Below, in pieces: positions 43,302 through 52,986 of a stretch of 64,000 nucleotides of DNA; positions within the stretch are counted from its first letter, which is position 1, and every line of letters starts with the position of its first letter. The stretch spans positions 86,313-150,312 of the forward strand of contig ML976986.1 in NCBI GenBank assembly GCA_010015675.1. The letters are read 5' to 3'. The notes under the pieces are model-generated. The model worked only from the letters and a program-made list of their open reading frames with translations. It had not been told where the DNA came from and did no database searches. The DNA is from Byssothecium circinans. Lineage: Eukaryota; Ascomycota; Dothideomycetes; Pleosporales; Massarinaceae. Both the position numbers and the translations under genes were made by a program.

Positions 43302-45262
43302 CTAAAGCTTCCCCGCCCTCTCCCTCGCAAGACGGGCAGGAAGTAATCGCCTCAACACCTTTCCATTGCCCGACTTAGGGATCTCGTCCAGCACTACAAC
43401 ACCTCCACGAAGCTTCTTATACCCCGCTACCTTCGAATCAACATGTTGCCGTATCCCCTCTAAAACCTCCTTCTGATCTTGCTTCGACGTTTTCGCTTCA
43501 GGCGTGAGCGCAACATACGCAATAGGAACCTCAGTACCCTGCTCCTCATCCCAGATTGCACAAACCGCGCCTTCACTGACCAGCGGATGCGAATTAAGAT
43601 GAGCCTCGAGTTCCGCGGGGGGTACTTGGTTGCTACACCTACCCGTCAGCAAGTTTTTCCACTCCAAATCCAAGCAAAGGAAAGATTATCTGCAAAACTA
43701 ACCCTTTGTACTTGATAAGTTCCTTCTTCCTCTCCGTTATATACCAATACCCCTCCGTATCAACCCGCACCACATCCCCCGTCCTCATCCACTCCCCATC
43801 GAACGTCTGCCTCGTGGCTTCCTCGTTCCGCATATATCTCCGAAACGTACTTGGACTCTTAACCAGCATCTCCCCCTGTTGCCCCTCTTCCACATCGTTA
43901 CCGTCGTCATCGACGACCCTCGCTTCGTTCCCGGCGAGGAGCTTCCCCACGCTGCCCACTCTGTGCGCGGACTCGGGCTTCAACTGCGTGACGTTGCCCT
44001 CGGTCATACCGTAGACCTGGAAGATGGGCGCGCTGGGGAAATTCTTGTGGAAGAATGATATCGTGGAGGTGGGGAGCACGGCGCCGGAGCACAATATGTG
44101 TTTGATGGCGGTGAGACGTGAGAGGTCGAATGTCGTTTGTTTGGAGATGGCGACGGCGATTGTAGGGAGGATGCGCAGAGCCGTTGCATTTGTCGTGGCG
44201 GAGAGTTCGAGGAAATCTTGCAGCGAGAAAGTCTTTGGGAGCATGGTGTAGAAGCCGATCCAAGACCCCATGAGGGCGATGGTTAGTAAGCCTGTGTAAC
44301 TAGGTCAACGTAGTGTTTCCAAAGGGCTGGGAAAGGATGGTGGTAGGTAGTACGTACCGTAGATGTGGCATAAGGGCGCGAAGAAGACTCCGCGGACACC
44401 AGATGACCAGAAGAAAGTCTCCGTAGCGCGGAATGTGAGCATTGAGGCTATGAGGTTGTAATGAGATAGCTCGACGCCTTTTGCTTTTCCACTCGTTCCG
44501 GAACTGAAGCATACAACTGCAGTGTGTTCTCTGCTGTCGCGGTTCGAAAGGTCGAATGCAGGTAATGAATACTTCTGGTCAAAGACACGTTCTAGAGATA
44601 CGCCCTGCAATCTGTTAGGTTTGGTCAAGACAATATATGAGAATTGACCTACATCTGCAAATGGCGATTCACCCCCGTGCAGAGAGATACTCTTCAAACC
44701 CGACAAACCCTGCCTCTCCGCCGCACCGGCTATCGTTTGCCACGTACTCTTATCCGCAGCCACAACTTTAGGCCTCGAGATATCCAAACAATGCGCTGCC
44801 TCGTACTCCGTACTCAACGGATTAACCAACCTACACCATTACAGTCAGCTCAAAAAATACTCCGCCCAATATCAAACTTTATCCCCAGGGAAACCACATA
44901 CACAGCAATCCCCCCAACCCACAGCACAGCGTGAATCAACCGCACAACATCAACCTTAAACGTTCATCAAAAACAACATCCCTTTCAAACCTTGACAATC
45001 AACATACCGAATTCGGAGCGCAGATGCACACAACATCGCCTTCTTCAACACCAACTAAATGCCTCAGGCCATACGCCCCCTTCGCACTGCCCTCCCTGAG
45101 ACTTCCATACGTCAACGTCTGCCCCGTCCAATCATCTTCGCAGATCACTTTGTCTCCTTGCACATCATCCGGGTTATATCGTTGCAGTAACTGCGAGATC
45201 GATAGATCCGTTGGGAATTGTGGTGCGGGGTAGGGGGATCTGTATACCCGGTGTTGTGGCAT
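43302..45262 (-). CDS. Acyl-/aryl-CoA ligase (4-coumarate-CoA ligase-like AMP-binding enzyme)
   Basis: Six exons (45008-45262, 44902-44954, 44653-44830, 44358-44604, 43703-44291, 43302-43632) give 550 aa. Adenylate-forming motifs are complete: the P-loop CFSSGTSGKAKGVELSH, the YGMTEGNVTQL motif, GEWMRTGDVVRVDTEGYWYI leading to TERKKELIKYKG, joined by splicing to NQVPPAELEAHLNSHP, and the catalytic lysine in PKSGNGKVLRRLLP. It activates a carboxylic acid with ATP and transfers it to CoA; chain or aryl preference is unknown. The third intron (44605-44652, 48 bp) is frame-neutral but has a good donor, branch site and acceptor, so I remove it. The protein ends AGKL, a weak resemblance to a peroxisomal PTS1. 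The gene diverges from the HNH-domain gene over ~420 bp. Confidence 0.9.
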
Positions 45263-45681
45263 GATGAAGCGCGTGTCTAATTTTCAGGAAATCGAACAGG
45301 GGATGGATGTATATGTGTATGATAGAGTGTAGTGACTAAGCACAAACGGAACACGGTGGTGAGGCTAGTTTCTAGTTTGAACAAGATGCAGAAGAGTAGA
45401 GTTTTCTTCCGGTTACCTAATTTAATGTTATCTATCTTCCTTATTTGAGGAAATGTTTCAAATGTATAGGCATTATCTTATACTTAAAATCTCCCACTTG
45501 GCGAGTAGGGCGCCCGTTCCGCCAAGACACGCTAGTCAATTTTCAGCTTCGGCGCGTTTCCTGTCTGTTGACATGGCGACTACAGGTTAGCGTGTTATCC
45601 ACGACAACAGCGGCGGCATTGTCGCGATACCATCAAGCAGCACAGCTATGCATTGTTTCTACGATAACTCTTCATATTGAC
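45263..45681. promoter_or_regulatory. Shared divergent promoter region, CoA ligase / HNH-domain gene
   Basis: About 420 bp between the two start codons. The 45445 frame reaches upstream of the HNH gene start without a better ATG. No specific site recognised. Confidence 0.35.
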
Positions 45682-47020
45682 ATGCATTGCGAGCCTCTCC
45701 GACCCCGGTTGAAGTATGATACACCTTCACACAAAGATGGCGGGCAGGATCTCCCGGCGGACCTCAACTATAAAGTGTATCTGCGTCATCCGGGCTACAG
45801 CGACACAGGCAATATCTTGCTAGCTCTTCCTGCCCTAGATCACCCTCAAGGCGGCATTCACCACGAGACGGCACGGATCGCGTGCGCTATTCTTGCCAAC
45901 AACAGATGGGAAGGGTTCTTGACGGAAACAAGGGCAGGCCAGCCTGCTCAAGTAGGTCCAGATGGTATTCTACAGGGAAAGAATTATTATTTTCTCGTTT
46001 CTCAAGAGGCTCCCGACGGTAAGCAAACGGACACCCCCCGCATACCTGCGCTTGTATACTGACGTGGCCATCTCAGATAAATATGCCGTTGTCCCGTCCT
46101 TCGGCCACTGGCGCTTTCCTCATGATAACCTGCCCCAGTTCTGGGCGTCCTGCGAGCCCCCTAAGCTTCCTCATGACAGACCGTTACCTCGTCAAAGTAG
46201 TTTGGGCGAAGCGACGCTAGCTCGCGACATCTCCTGCCGCATAACGAACCATATTGAGGGCACAGAACATGCGCACCTAGTTCCGCGAAGCGAAGAGCGC
46301 TGGTTCAGCGAGAATGGCATGTTTCGATACACGAACCAGCAGTGTCCGGGGTCCGAACCAGTCGATGACGCGCAGAATGCCATGCTCCTTCGCTCCGACG
46401 TTCACACGATCTTTGACCAGAAACGGTTTGCTGTGGTTCCCAAGAGTTCCGTTCTCCTCGTCCATATCACAGCTCCCGGGTCTTCACTAGAACTTACAAA
46501 GCTTTACCACAACGTATCCCTCCAGCCGCTCGTTGGTGTCGCAATCCAGTACCTTCTGGCTCGATTTGCGTGGACTATCTTTGCGCAGTCCATCAACTTC
46601 ATACAGCAGGGCTTGAAGCGAAGCCTTTGCATCCACGTCGGCGACGGGGAGACGAGCATCAGGGACTTCTCAGGAGAGCAGTGCAGGCAGCTGTTCTCTT
46701 CGGGACCCAAATCTCGTAGCCAGAGTCCACGAAAGCGGCAACGTGACGCCTTTGTAGCGCCGCTGGAAGAGGAGGAAGACAATGAAGAGCATTTCAGGGG
46801 CCGTAGGAGAAGGCGAAGCTTCTATTCCTCATGGCAAGATTCTTCGTTCGATGAGAAGCTGTGGACGACGTCACAAGATACTTTGCCGGATACAGATACC
46901 GAAAACGAGGATGAAGCACTGAATATTCGTGCTGGCGGGGGAAGGCAGTCAAAAAGACAATGTCTGGTAAGGCCTTGTGGCGAGACTGATATCAATTCGA
47001 AGTCTATTGTAAGTTCGTAG
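45682..47020 (+). CDS. HNH-endonuclease-domain protein of fungal type
   Basis: Exons 45682-46018 and 46077-47020 with a 58-bp intron give 426 aa. The N-terminal ~110 residues (KVYLRHPGYSDTGNILLALP and later QGKNYYFLVS) precede an HNH core at ~150-240. In the core, CRITNHIEGTEHAHLVPRSE supplies the first His, DDAQNAMLLRSDVHTIFD the Asn and last His, followed by QKRFAVVPK. This matches the fungal HNH_2-type domain, a family frequently expanded in ascomycetes and of unknown biological role. The tail is rich in Arg, Ser and acidic residues and looks disordered and nuclear. The last codons contain ATTGTAAGT, a strong donor sequence, so a further short exon is possible (for example after the CAG at ~47046). 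Confidence 0.8.
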
Positions 47021-48137
47021 CCATATGACGATATTACCATGGCCAGGCTTGCTCCCTGCAATTCCTCCATTTCGTATGTCCTTCTCTTGCGTCTTTATTG
47101 AATTGAAGAGCTACGGAGGGCGATATTTCCAGACGCAAAGCGATGTGACGGTAGCACTGCTTGAAGCTGTGGATGCCTCGCTGGAGGGAGCGGGCCCAGA
47201 CGTCCTTCCGCTACGTCCGCTCCGTATACTAACACCTCTGCCGCTCGCGATTTTATTCTTGTTTATACACTAGTGTTCGTTTATCTATGAGCAGCCAGTT
47301 CAAAATTGAGCCTGTTTTCTTGGCGGTCATGTGACTCGACGCACTCCAGGGCTCGCGCGTTGGTCCCCGGTCATTACGCCTCCAATGAGAAGTGTGTGAG
47401 ATTATGGAGGCATTGTAAAAGACGTAGATACAAACAAGGGCGCAGGAAAGAATTACAAAGGAGTCTAAAACATAATACACCAAATCTACCCTATGCGCCA
47501 CCGAGGTCACTGTTGTAGTAACGGTGTGGGGCATGTGAAATTCTGGGGGTAGGGTTTTTGAAGGTTGGACTTTGGGATGGCACGTGCTGGGCGGAGGGAG
47601 GCGATTATGGATAGAATACTCTGGTAGAGTGGTTCAACGGAGGGACTTGGAGGACTAAGGTTGTATAGACACCCAGCAATATCCTCAAGCTTTTGGATCT
47701 ACGACAACGTGAGCTGGACGGTACATTAGTGCGGTAAATAATACTACTTAGAGACTAATCTCATGCGCTTTTAAAGCTGATGGGGGACATTGTCGGATCA
47801 TACGAAGTAAGTGCTCGTTAATTTACCATTGGGTATGGGGTACCTGGGCAGACACGCCTCCACAGCTGTCAAACCAAGGTTTGCAACCATAGATAGCTAA
47901 CCAGAAGATTAGCGTTCTGAATCTCTGTGTATTGCCGCCAGCGTTTAAAGTTGGCTACATATGTAGGGAGTAGTCCGTTCTCACGTGATTCCATACGTCA
48001 ACAAAAGTGTTGTCAAAAGGTTGGTCGAGATTAGCCAGTAGATTAAATCCTGCTACTTCGTCCGAAATTTCTCGTGGTAGGCAAATCCTGGCATGTAATG
48101 TAACTGGGTAGAGTTATACAAGGATTTACTGTCACTA
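47021..48137. other. Intergenic spacer in the accessory patch
   Basis: No supported gene. A 19-bp sequence (CAGACGTCCTTCCGCTACG, 47197-47215) occurs again, same orientation, at 49799-49817. Confidence 0.5.
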
Positions 48138-49473
48138 CTAAGCGTCATGTACGAAGACTGTCCGCAGATCCGTATCGTAATGCTTCTTTTGCGCCACCTT
48201 CTCTATAAGAGTCTTCCCCGCGTCTTGAGACCAGTACTTGGACATAGCCTGGCCTGTCGCTTTGGTTATCTGCTCGCCGCGGTGTCTACTGCGAATATGA
48301 ATGGGAAAGAGGGTATACATAGCGTTGACAGACTCAAGACATTGGAAGTACCAGTACGTTCCTTTCTGCCATCCTTTCTTTGTCAGATCCGCGAGTGACA
48401 ATCCATCGAGGAAATCAGCTGGTAGACTTGCCTCTTCCTCCTTGAGTATAGATAAAAACCGCTGATGTACGTATTCATACTTTTCCAGTTCGTCGCCTTC
48501 GATCTCATCAACTCCTTCCAACTCCGTTAACCAATGTGGAGCCCCTTGCATTTGAACCGGTAGGGAGCATATCCATTCTAAGTCAATAAGGGCTTTGACG
48601 TTCCAGTCATCGTCGACTAGAAAGTTGCTTTGGTTCATATCTGTAAGCTGAAGAATGAATGGCCCCTCTCGAAAATCCCGATCAAGATATTGGTGGGCCA
48701 CAGCGCGCATTAGTATGCTGGTTGTCATCTGATTAACACCATCATACTCGTCATTCACCGCATTGGGTTGTTCGCGAAAACGATTGTCGTGATAGGTGAG
48801 CATATCAGTAACGTATGGTTCGACTGATGTGTAGGTGGTGTTCTCTTCTATAGCTCGTGAAGCGCCATCCCTCTCAAGGAGAGCAATAGTCATGGTAAGA
48901 GGCCGATTGGTGAGAGTAATTGTCCCGTTGTTATGAAAGATATACGATCCTATTCGAGGCTGAGGGAGGCGAGCCAAGCAAAGCACGACTTGTGCTAGTC
49001 CTCTCAGAAAATTATTCATCCGTTGCTGACTTCCCATATACAGGCTGAAGGAGTTTGACAGCATTGAGCCGCAGCTCATATACTCAAGAAGAATATATCC
49101 AGACGGAAGGTCATGTGTGTTCGGATATATCCAGACGGAAGGTCATGTGTGTTCGGGTGACGAGTATACTGGGAGCGTATGGGAAGGCGTAGGAAGGCGG
49201 AGAGAGCTCGCGTAGCCCAATTTACAGCGCGGGCTAAAATCGACCGATGTGATACGTGTGTGTACTACGCAAGTTAGTATCAAAAGGTTACGAAAGAATA
49301 CTGAAGCATACCGCAGACGAGTCGGGGAACCTGAAGCCCAAGAGGTGAGGGATTCGAATATCTCTGCAATTGTGTTGCATGAAGATATAAGTTGCAACCA
49401 CACACCTCATCTTCTCCGATATACTGCCATCGGCAAGCGAGCCAGGAAGAGGACAGCGTTGTCTTTGCGTCAA
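48138..49473 (-). pseudogene. Aminoglycoside-phosphotransferase-like (APH) gene, frameshifted by a 32-bp duplication and lacking a recognisable 5' end
   Basis: Minus-strand pieces match the fungal APH-like kinase fold. The upstream piece (49312-49473) reads EKMRCVVATYIFMQHNCRDI then RIPHLLGFRFPDSSA. A 47-bp intron follows (49265-49311; GTATGC donor, TACTAAC branch, GCGTAG acceptor). The next exon reads YTHVSHRSILARAVNWATRA then FLRLPIRSQYTRHPNTHD. The downstream piece (48138 up to ~49110) begins GYILLEYMSCGSMLSNSF and holds the family core LQLTDMNQSNFLVDDDWNVK, ALIDLEW and the terminal KVAQKKHYDTDL. Between them the 32-bp unit is duplicated; 32 is not a multiple of three, so the reading frame shifts and stops soon after. 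No in-frame ATG or upstream exon was found for the N-terminus. It is best read as a recent pseudogene; a truncated product from the ATG at 49079 cannot be excluded. Confidence 0.7.
49093..49156. repeat. Perfect 32-bp tandem duplication (two copies)
   Basis: Positions 49093-49124 and 49125-49156 are identical, each starting ATATATCCAGACGG and ending GTGTGTTCGG. The absence of any mismatch suggests a recent event or an assembly artefact. It sits inside the coding part of the APH-like gene. Confidence 0.97.
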
Positions 49474-49869
49474 TCTAAGCGCATCGTCTGTCGCACATCG
49501 TCGCTAGTCGCCTGTCGTTACTACTACCGTAGCGCGCAAATTCAATTCGTTAACATGGGTCTAAAGTGAAGATGCGACCATATTCAAGCTAACATCCTCT
49601 TAACATGATTTCAGCATGCTGCTAGCATATAGTGGCGTATGCTGACATGATGCTGTATGGTTGAAACAGAGCTTTGATCAGAATATGGTCGTATCTTGAT
49701 TTTATTAAACTAGCCACCGCCCCTACGGTACGCGCTACTGATAATCTATCTGTACACGCCAGCGCAATAACACTTGATTCGAGAACAAATCGAGTCTTCA
49801 GACGTCCTTCCGCTACGCCCGCATGGCTGACAACTCCGAAACTTTATCATATTCGTGCCCTCAGCCCTC
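49474..49869. other. Spacer between the two broken genes
   Basis: No coding sequence recognised, including the expected 5' exons of the APH-like gene. It contains the second copy (49799-49817) of the 19-bp sequence also seen at 47197-47215. Confidence 0.4.
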
Positions 49870-50850
49870 CTAACCTATCATCGCACTAGACAGAACTTTA
49901 GTCAATAGGATATGCCTGCGGCTTGAGTGACAATAACAGCTCCATGCTAATAGGAAGGACATATGTTCAACACGCCTCCGAACGCGAATCTTGAGCCCTG
50001 CAAGCACTTGATAGCACCCCTCTAGCGTTGCCGTGTTTCCAAAGTCCGACTCTCCACCTGCGATCCTGATTTCGTCCTCGCCATCAATCGTAAAGAAAAG
50101 TGAATACCGTCCGCCAATAATGGTGATGAGCGGTAGCGGCATAGGAATGATATGACGTTGAGGTGGGGGTAAGAGTGTGCGTAGGCGGTTGAAGTGCGTT
50201 GTTGCCCACAGGGAGAGCTGGATAAGGGCAGTCGATTCTTTCCCGTCGGGCGTTTTGGTCTCAATGGAGACGCATATTGGCCGGAGGCGAACGCGCTCAT
50301 AAGTAGTGTGACTGATGCTGGTTATGCCATTTCTCGTATCTGCGAGTACCTGCTTGACGAGCTTGGGTGGGATCAGCGTCTCGTCAGCGATGAGAGCGAA
50401 GTCGACTAGTTTAGATTCGGCGTCGATAGCGCGGACTTTAGGAATGAGTTTGGTGTCAAGTCGTACCGCAGTGACGTTTTCTTACTCAATCACTGGAAGG
50501 TGTATGGTCACCTGGCGCAACATCACGGAGTGCACGTCGCCATTCCAGCTAGCCTCCAATGCGGTTGTGCTGTTGAAATCTAGTGTCTTGTCGCCGATCT
50601 CGACCATTGTGTCCAGCTCTCGCAGCAACTTCAGTGTAGAGAGCTGTTGATTCGGCGTTTCGCTCCACCAGCAGCTCTCTGTTCTCGCCCGAAGCTTGAT
50701 GAACTCGTCCTTGATCTCTTTCGGTATCATGTGCTCGCCGCGCTGGATATTTTCCACCTCATACCAAAGCTCCCGTATTTCGTCAGGAAACTGGTCCGCA
50801 TCCAATATCCTCCTCTTCACCTCCCGGTTCAGCAGGCTGAGATCTACCAT
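49870..50850 (-). pseudogene. PD-(D/E)XK nuclease-like gene with an in-frame TAA
   Basis: From the ATG at 50850 a single minus-strand frame runs 122 codons to a TAA at 50482-50484, then stays open in the same frame for 203 more codons to a stop at 49870. The text on both sides belongs together. Upstream are DEIRELWYEVENIQRGEHMI and LEASWNGDVHSVMLRQV. Downstream are KLVDFALIADETLIPPKLVK, SISHTTYERVRLRPICVSIE continuing TKTPDGKESTALIQLSLW, and TIIGGRYSLFFTIDG. The Asp of VDFAL and the E-T-K are the expected PD-(D/E)XK catalytic positions, and the arrangement matches a nuclease-like domain widespread in fungi. A 31-bp intron removing the stop would be too short. The N-terminus is shorter than usual, and the last ~40 residues drift from the family. 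Confidence 0.65.
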
Positions 50851-51135
50851 GGACTTGACTGGGCTTTTCGATCGATTTAGATCACGGTGGGGTAATCCAG
50901 TCCGACTTTGGAAAGACCGCTTTCAACACACCACCAGCCTTCTACTCAGCGCGGTGCCTACACTACGAGCGAATCATTACCGGGGCCAAAGCGGCCTCCT
51001 ACGGATTACTTAAGGATATGTGGATTCTGTACTTGATGACCCTTCAGCGCTCATTTCTGGTTTTTCAGTGGTACAGGTGGTGAACAACACGGAATCTAGA
51101 TTGATCTTACCCTCGATCACGTAGGTCGCTTAAAT

Positions 51136-51930
51136 TCACATCTTTGTCTCCGTGATTGGACATCGGCTTGCTTCGAGCAATCTCGCTTTAAGAGACATGT
51201 ATACCTCCTCTGCAGAACCGACCTCGTCGCGCCAGCATCCCCCAATCAGCTCTCCACAAGGGACGTTAGAGACATCCGGGAACACCTTGCTATTAAAAAG
51301 AGGCTGAACTTCCCCACTTGTTACATCTTCATAAGGATTCGTACTAGTCATGATCTCGTAGATGGTCGAGCCGAGGGCAAATAGATCCATATGAGGTGTC
51401 GTCGACCCATTCCAGACATGGTCTGGGTAAAACCGCTCACTCCCACAGACCAGCGAGGTAGAGCCGTTTAGTGATGAGCCGCCAAAGTCAGAAAGCTTAA
51501 GCTCAAGGTTGGCGTCCAAGAGTATATTCCGTGGCCGCATATCACACCATACTACATTACGGGAATGTAAGAACTGTAGTCCCTCCGCGGCTTCGTAGGC
51601 CCATTGGAAACGTTGCTTAAGTGTAATCTTATCGTGATGCTGGCGGAGATACTCCTTCAAATTCCCGTTCGGCATATATTCCATAAAGAGGCCTTGGCTG
51701 GGACAGTATCGGAAGAGCTGCACGAGGCGCGGGTGTGGGCCGAGGTGCTGATAAATGCGTGCCTCAATCTCGAGTTCTTGTCGCGAGCGAGTTTCCAGAG
51801 AGCCGCTGTGGGCTGTTTTGAGAACCTCGCCGGAGTCGAGGAGCTCAATCCAGCCTGACGAGCCGCCGGAGATGACCTTCCTCCCTATGGCGTACGTGAC
51901 AAAGGTCTCAACGTTGCCGATAGTAGTCAT
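51136..51930 (-). CDS. Protein-kinase-like protein with atypical catalytic loop
   Basis: Intronless, 264 aa from the ATG at 51930. Kinase subdomains are in order: VISGGSSGWIELLDSG as a degenerate glycine loop, Lys38 in GEVLKTAH, the alpha-C Glu in RQELEIEARIYQHLGPHPRL, and the hinge GLFMEYMPNGNLKEYLRQHH. The catalytic loop is VVWCDMRPRNILLD and the magnesium motif is LSDFGGSS; the C-lobe includes LFALGSTIYEIMTSTNPYED. In the catalytic loop HRD is replaced by WCD and the usual Lys two positions on is Arg; the catalytic Asp and the Asn remain, so activity is possible. The short single-domain form resembles fungus-specific kinase expansions. Substrate and pathway are unknown. Confidence 0.8.
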   Translation of the reverse strand: MTTIGNVETFVTYAIGRKVISGGSSGWIELLDSGEVLKTAHSGSLETRSRQELEIEARIYQHLGPHPRLVQLFRYCPSQGLFMEYMPNGNLKEYLRQHHDKITLKQRFQWAYEAAEGLQFLHSRNVVWCDMRPRNILLDANLELKLSDFGGSSLNGSTSLVCGSERFYPDHVWNGSTTPHMDLFALGSTIYEIMTSTNPYEDVTSGEVQPLFNSKVFPDVSNVPCGELIGGCWRDEVGSAEEVYMSLKARLLEASRCPITETKM

Positions 51931-52986
51931 TGCAAGCAAAGCGGATATCTACTTCGATGGGTCAGAGTGGCAGATTGGCGACGGGCGTAGTGGAGAGGCT
52001 CACTCCCGTCGCGTTGTTTTAAGGGTGTGGCGGAGCAAGAGTGGAAGCGGAGGGACGTGTGAGGACTCGATGGTTTGGTTGTTGCGTCTGCATGTATAGA
52101 TAGATTATCGCTGGCCGCGGTGCATCTGTTTTGGCGGCGACGCGCTACGGACGCGCTTAGAGGGACGCAAAAGGTGGCTGTAGAATTAGCAACAACTATC
52201 CATGACCAACAATCACTAGTTCAGGAAAGATTCGAGCGTGGAGTATGGCGGCTTTGAGAATGGGGAGGATTGTGGACGGAGCGGAAGATCCTCCGTTCCG
52301 GCTTCGGTTTTAATTTATTTCCGCGCCTGCACCAAGCCATCCTGAAGGTTAGCCTTTCATCATGTAAACCCTCCGCTGTCATCTGCGCCCATCACTTAAC
52401 GAAAGCACGGTCACGTATGCGTACTCCAAGAAGCCAACGAGCAATCTTCCATTGTTCCTACAAGTATTATTCTGGCCCCCTCTCAATACTTTAAGACCCA
52501 AATTGACCGCCTGGACCTTAGTTTCTCAAAGGCTACCTCTTTCGACTCTAAACCCTCTAAAGTAGTTCTAGAGTAATTTCCTCCTTCTCCTTATATATAG
52601 CCTCTACTTAGGACACCTCGCGCTATCGAACCGTCAGAACATCAGGAGAAAGCAATGCGACGAAACTGAATTAGAGAGACTAAGCAGTACCCCAGAGGCA
52701 CTATCATCTCTTCCTACATACGTATTCTGCCAAACCCACATCGAGTAGAGAAGCTAATACAAGAACAAGACTATATCAGACACCAAAGAAGCGACGGGGA
52801 AACAGCGCATAAATAACGTATGCCCACACCGGAGCCATACTTTCCCCCAGGGTATGTCCTAGATGCCCCAAAGCCCAAAAAGCCCAAAAAAAATCTCAAA
52901 TCCGTAACACCAAAACGAAAACGCCTCGGTGCATCAGGACCTTATGATACTAGAGAACTCCAATTTTTTACTACAAATGTCGTCGT
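51931..52986. other. Spacer with repeat-like AT-rich stretch
   Basis: No gene accepted. Around 52500-52620 the text (CTCTAAACCCTCTAAAGTAG, then a TATATATAG stretch) looks like a degenerate dispersed repeat rather than unique sequence, but I cannot confirm copies. A frame opening at the ATG at 52820 overlaps the phosphatase 3' end in antisense and is not supported. Confidence 0.35.

Noticed and set aside
50482..50514. A 31-bp intron (GTGACC to GTAAG) that would remove the TAA of the PD-(D/E)XK gene
   Set aside because: Far below the minimum intron length seen in this window (about 45 bp), lacks a branch site, and the sequence downstream is already in the same frame as upstream.
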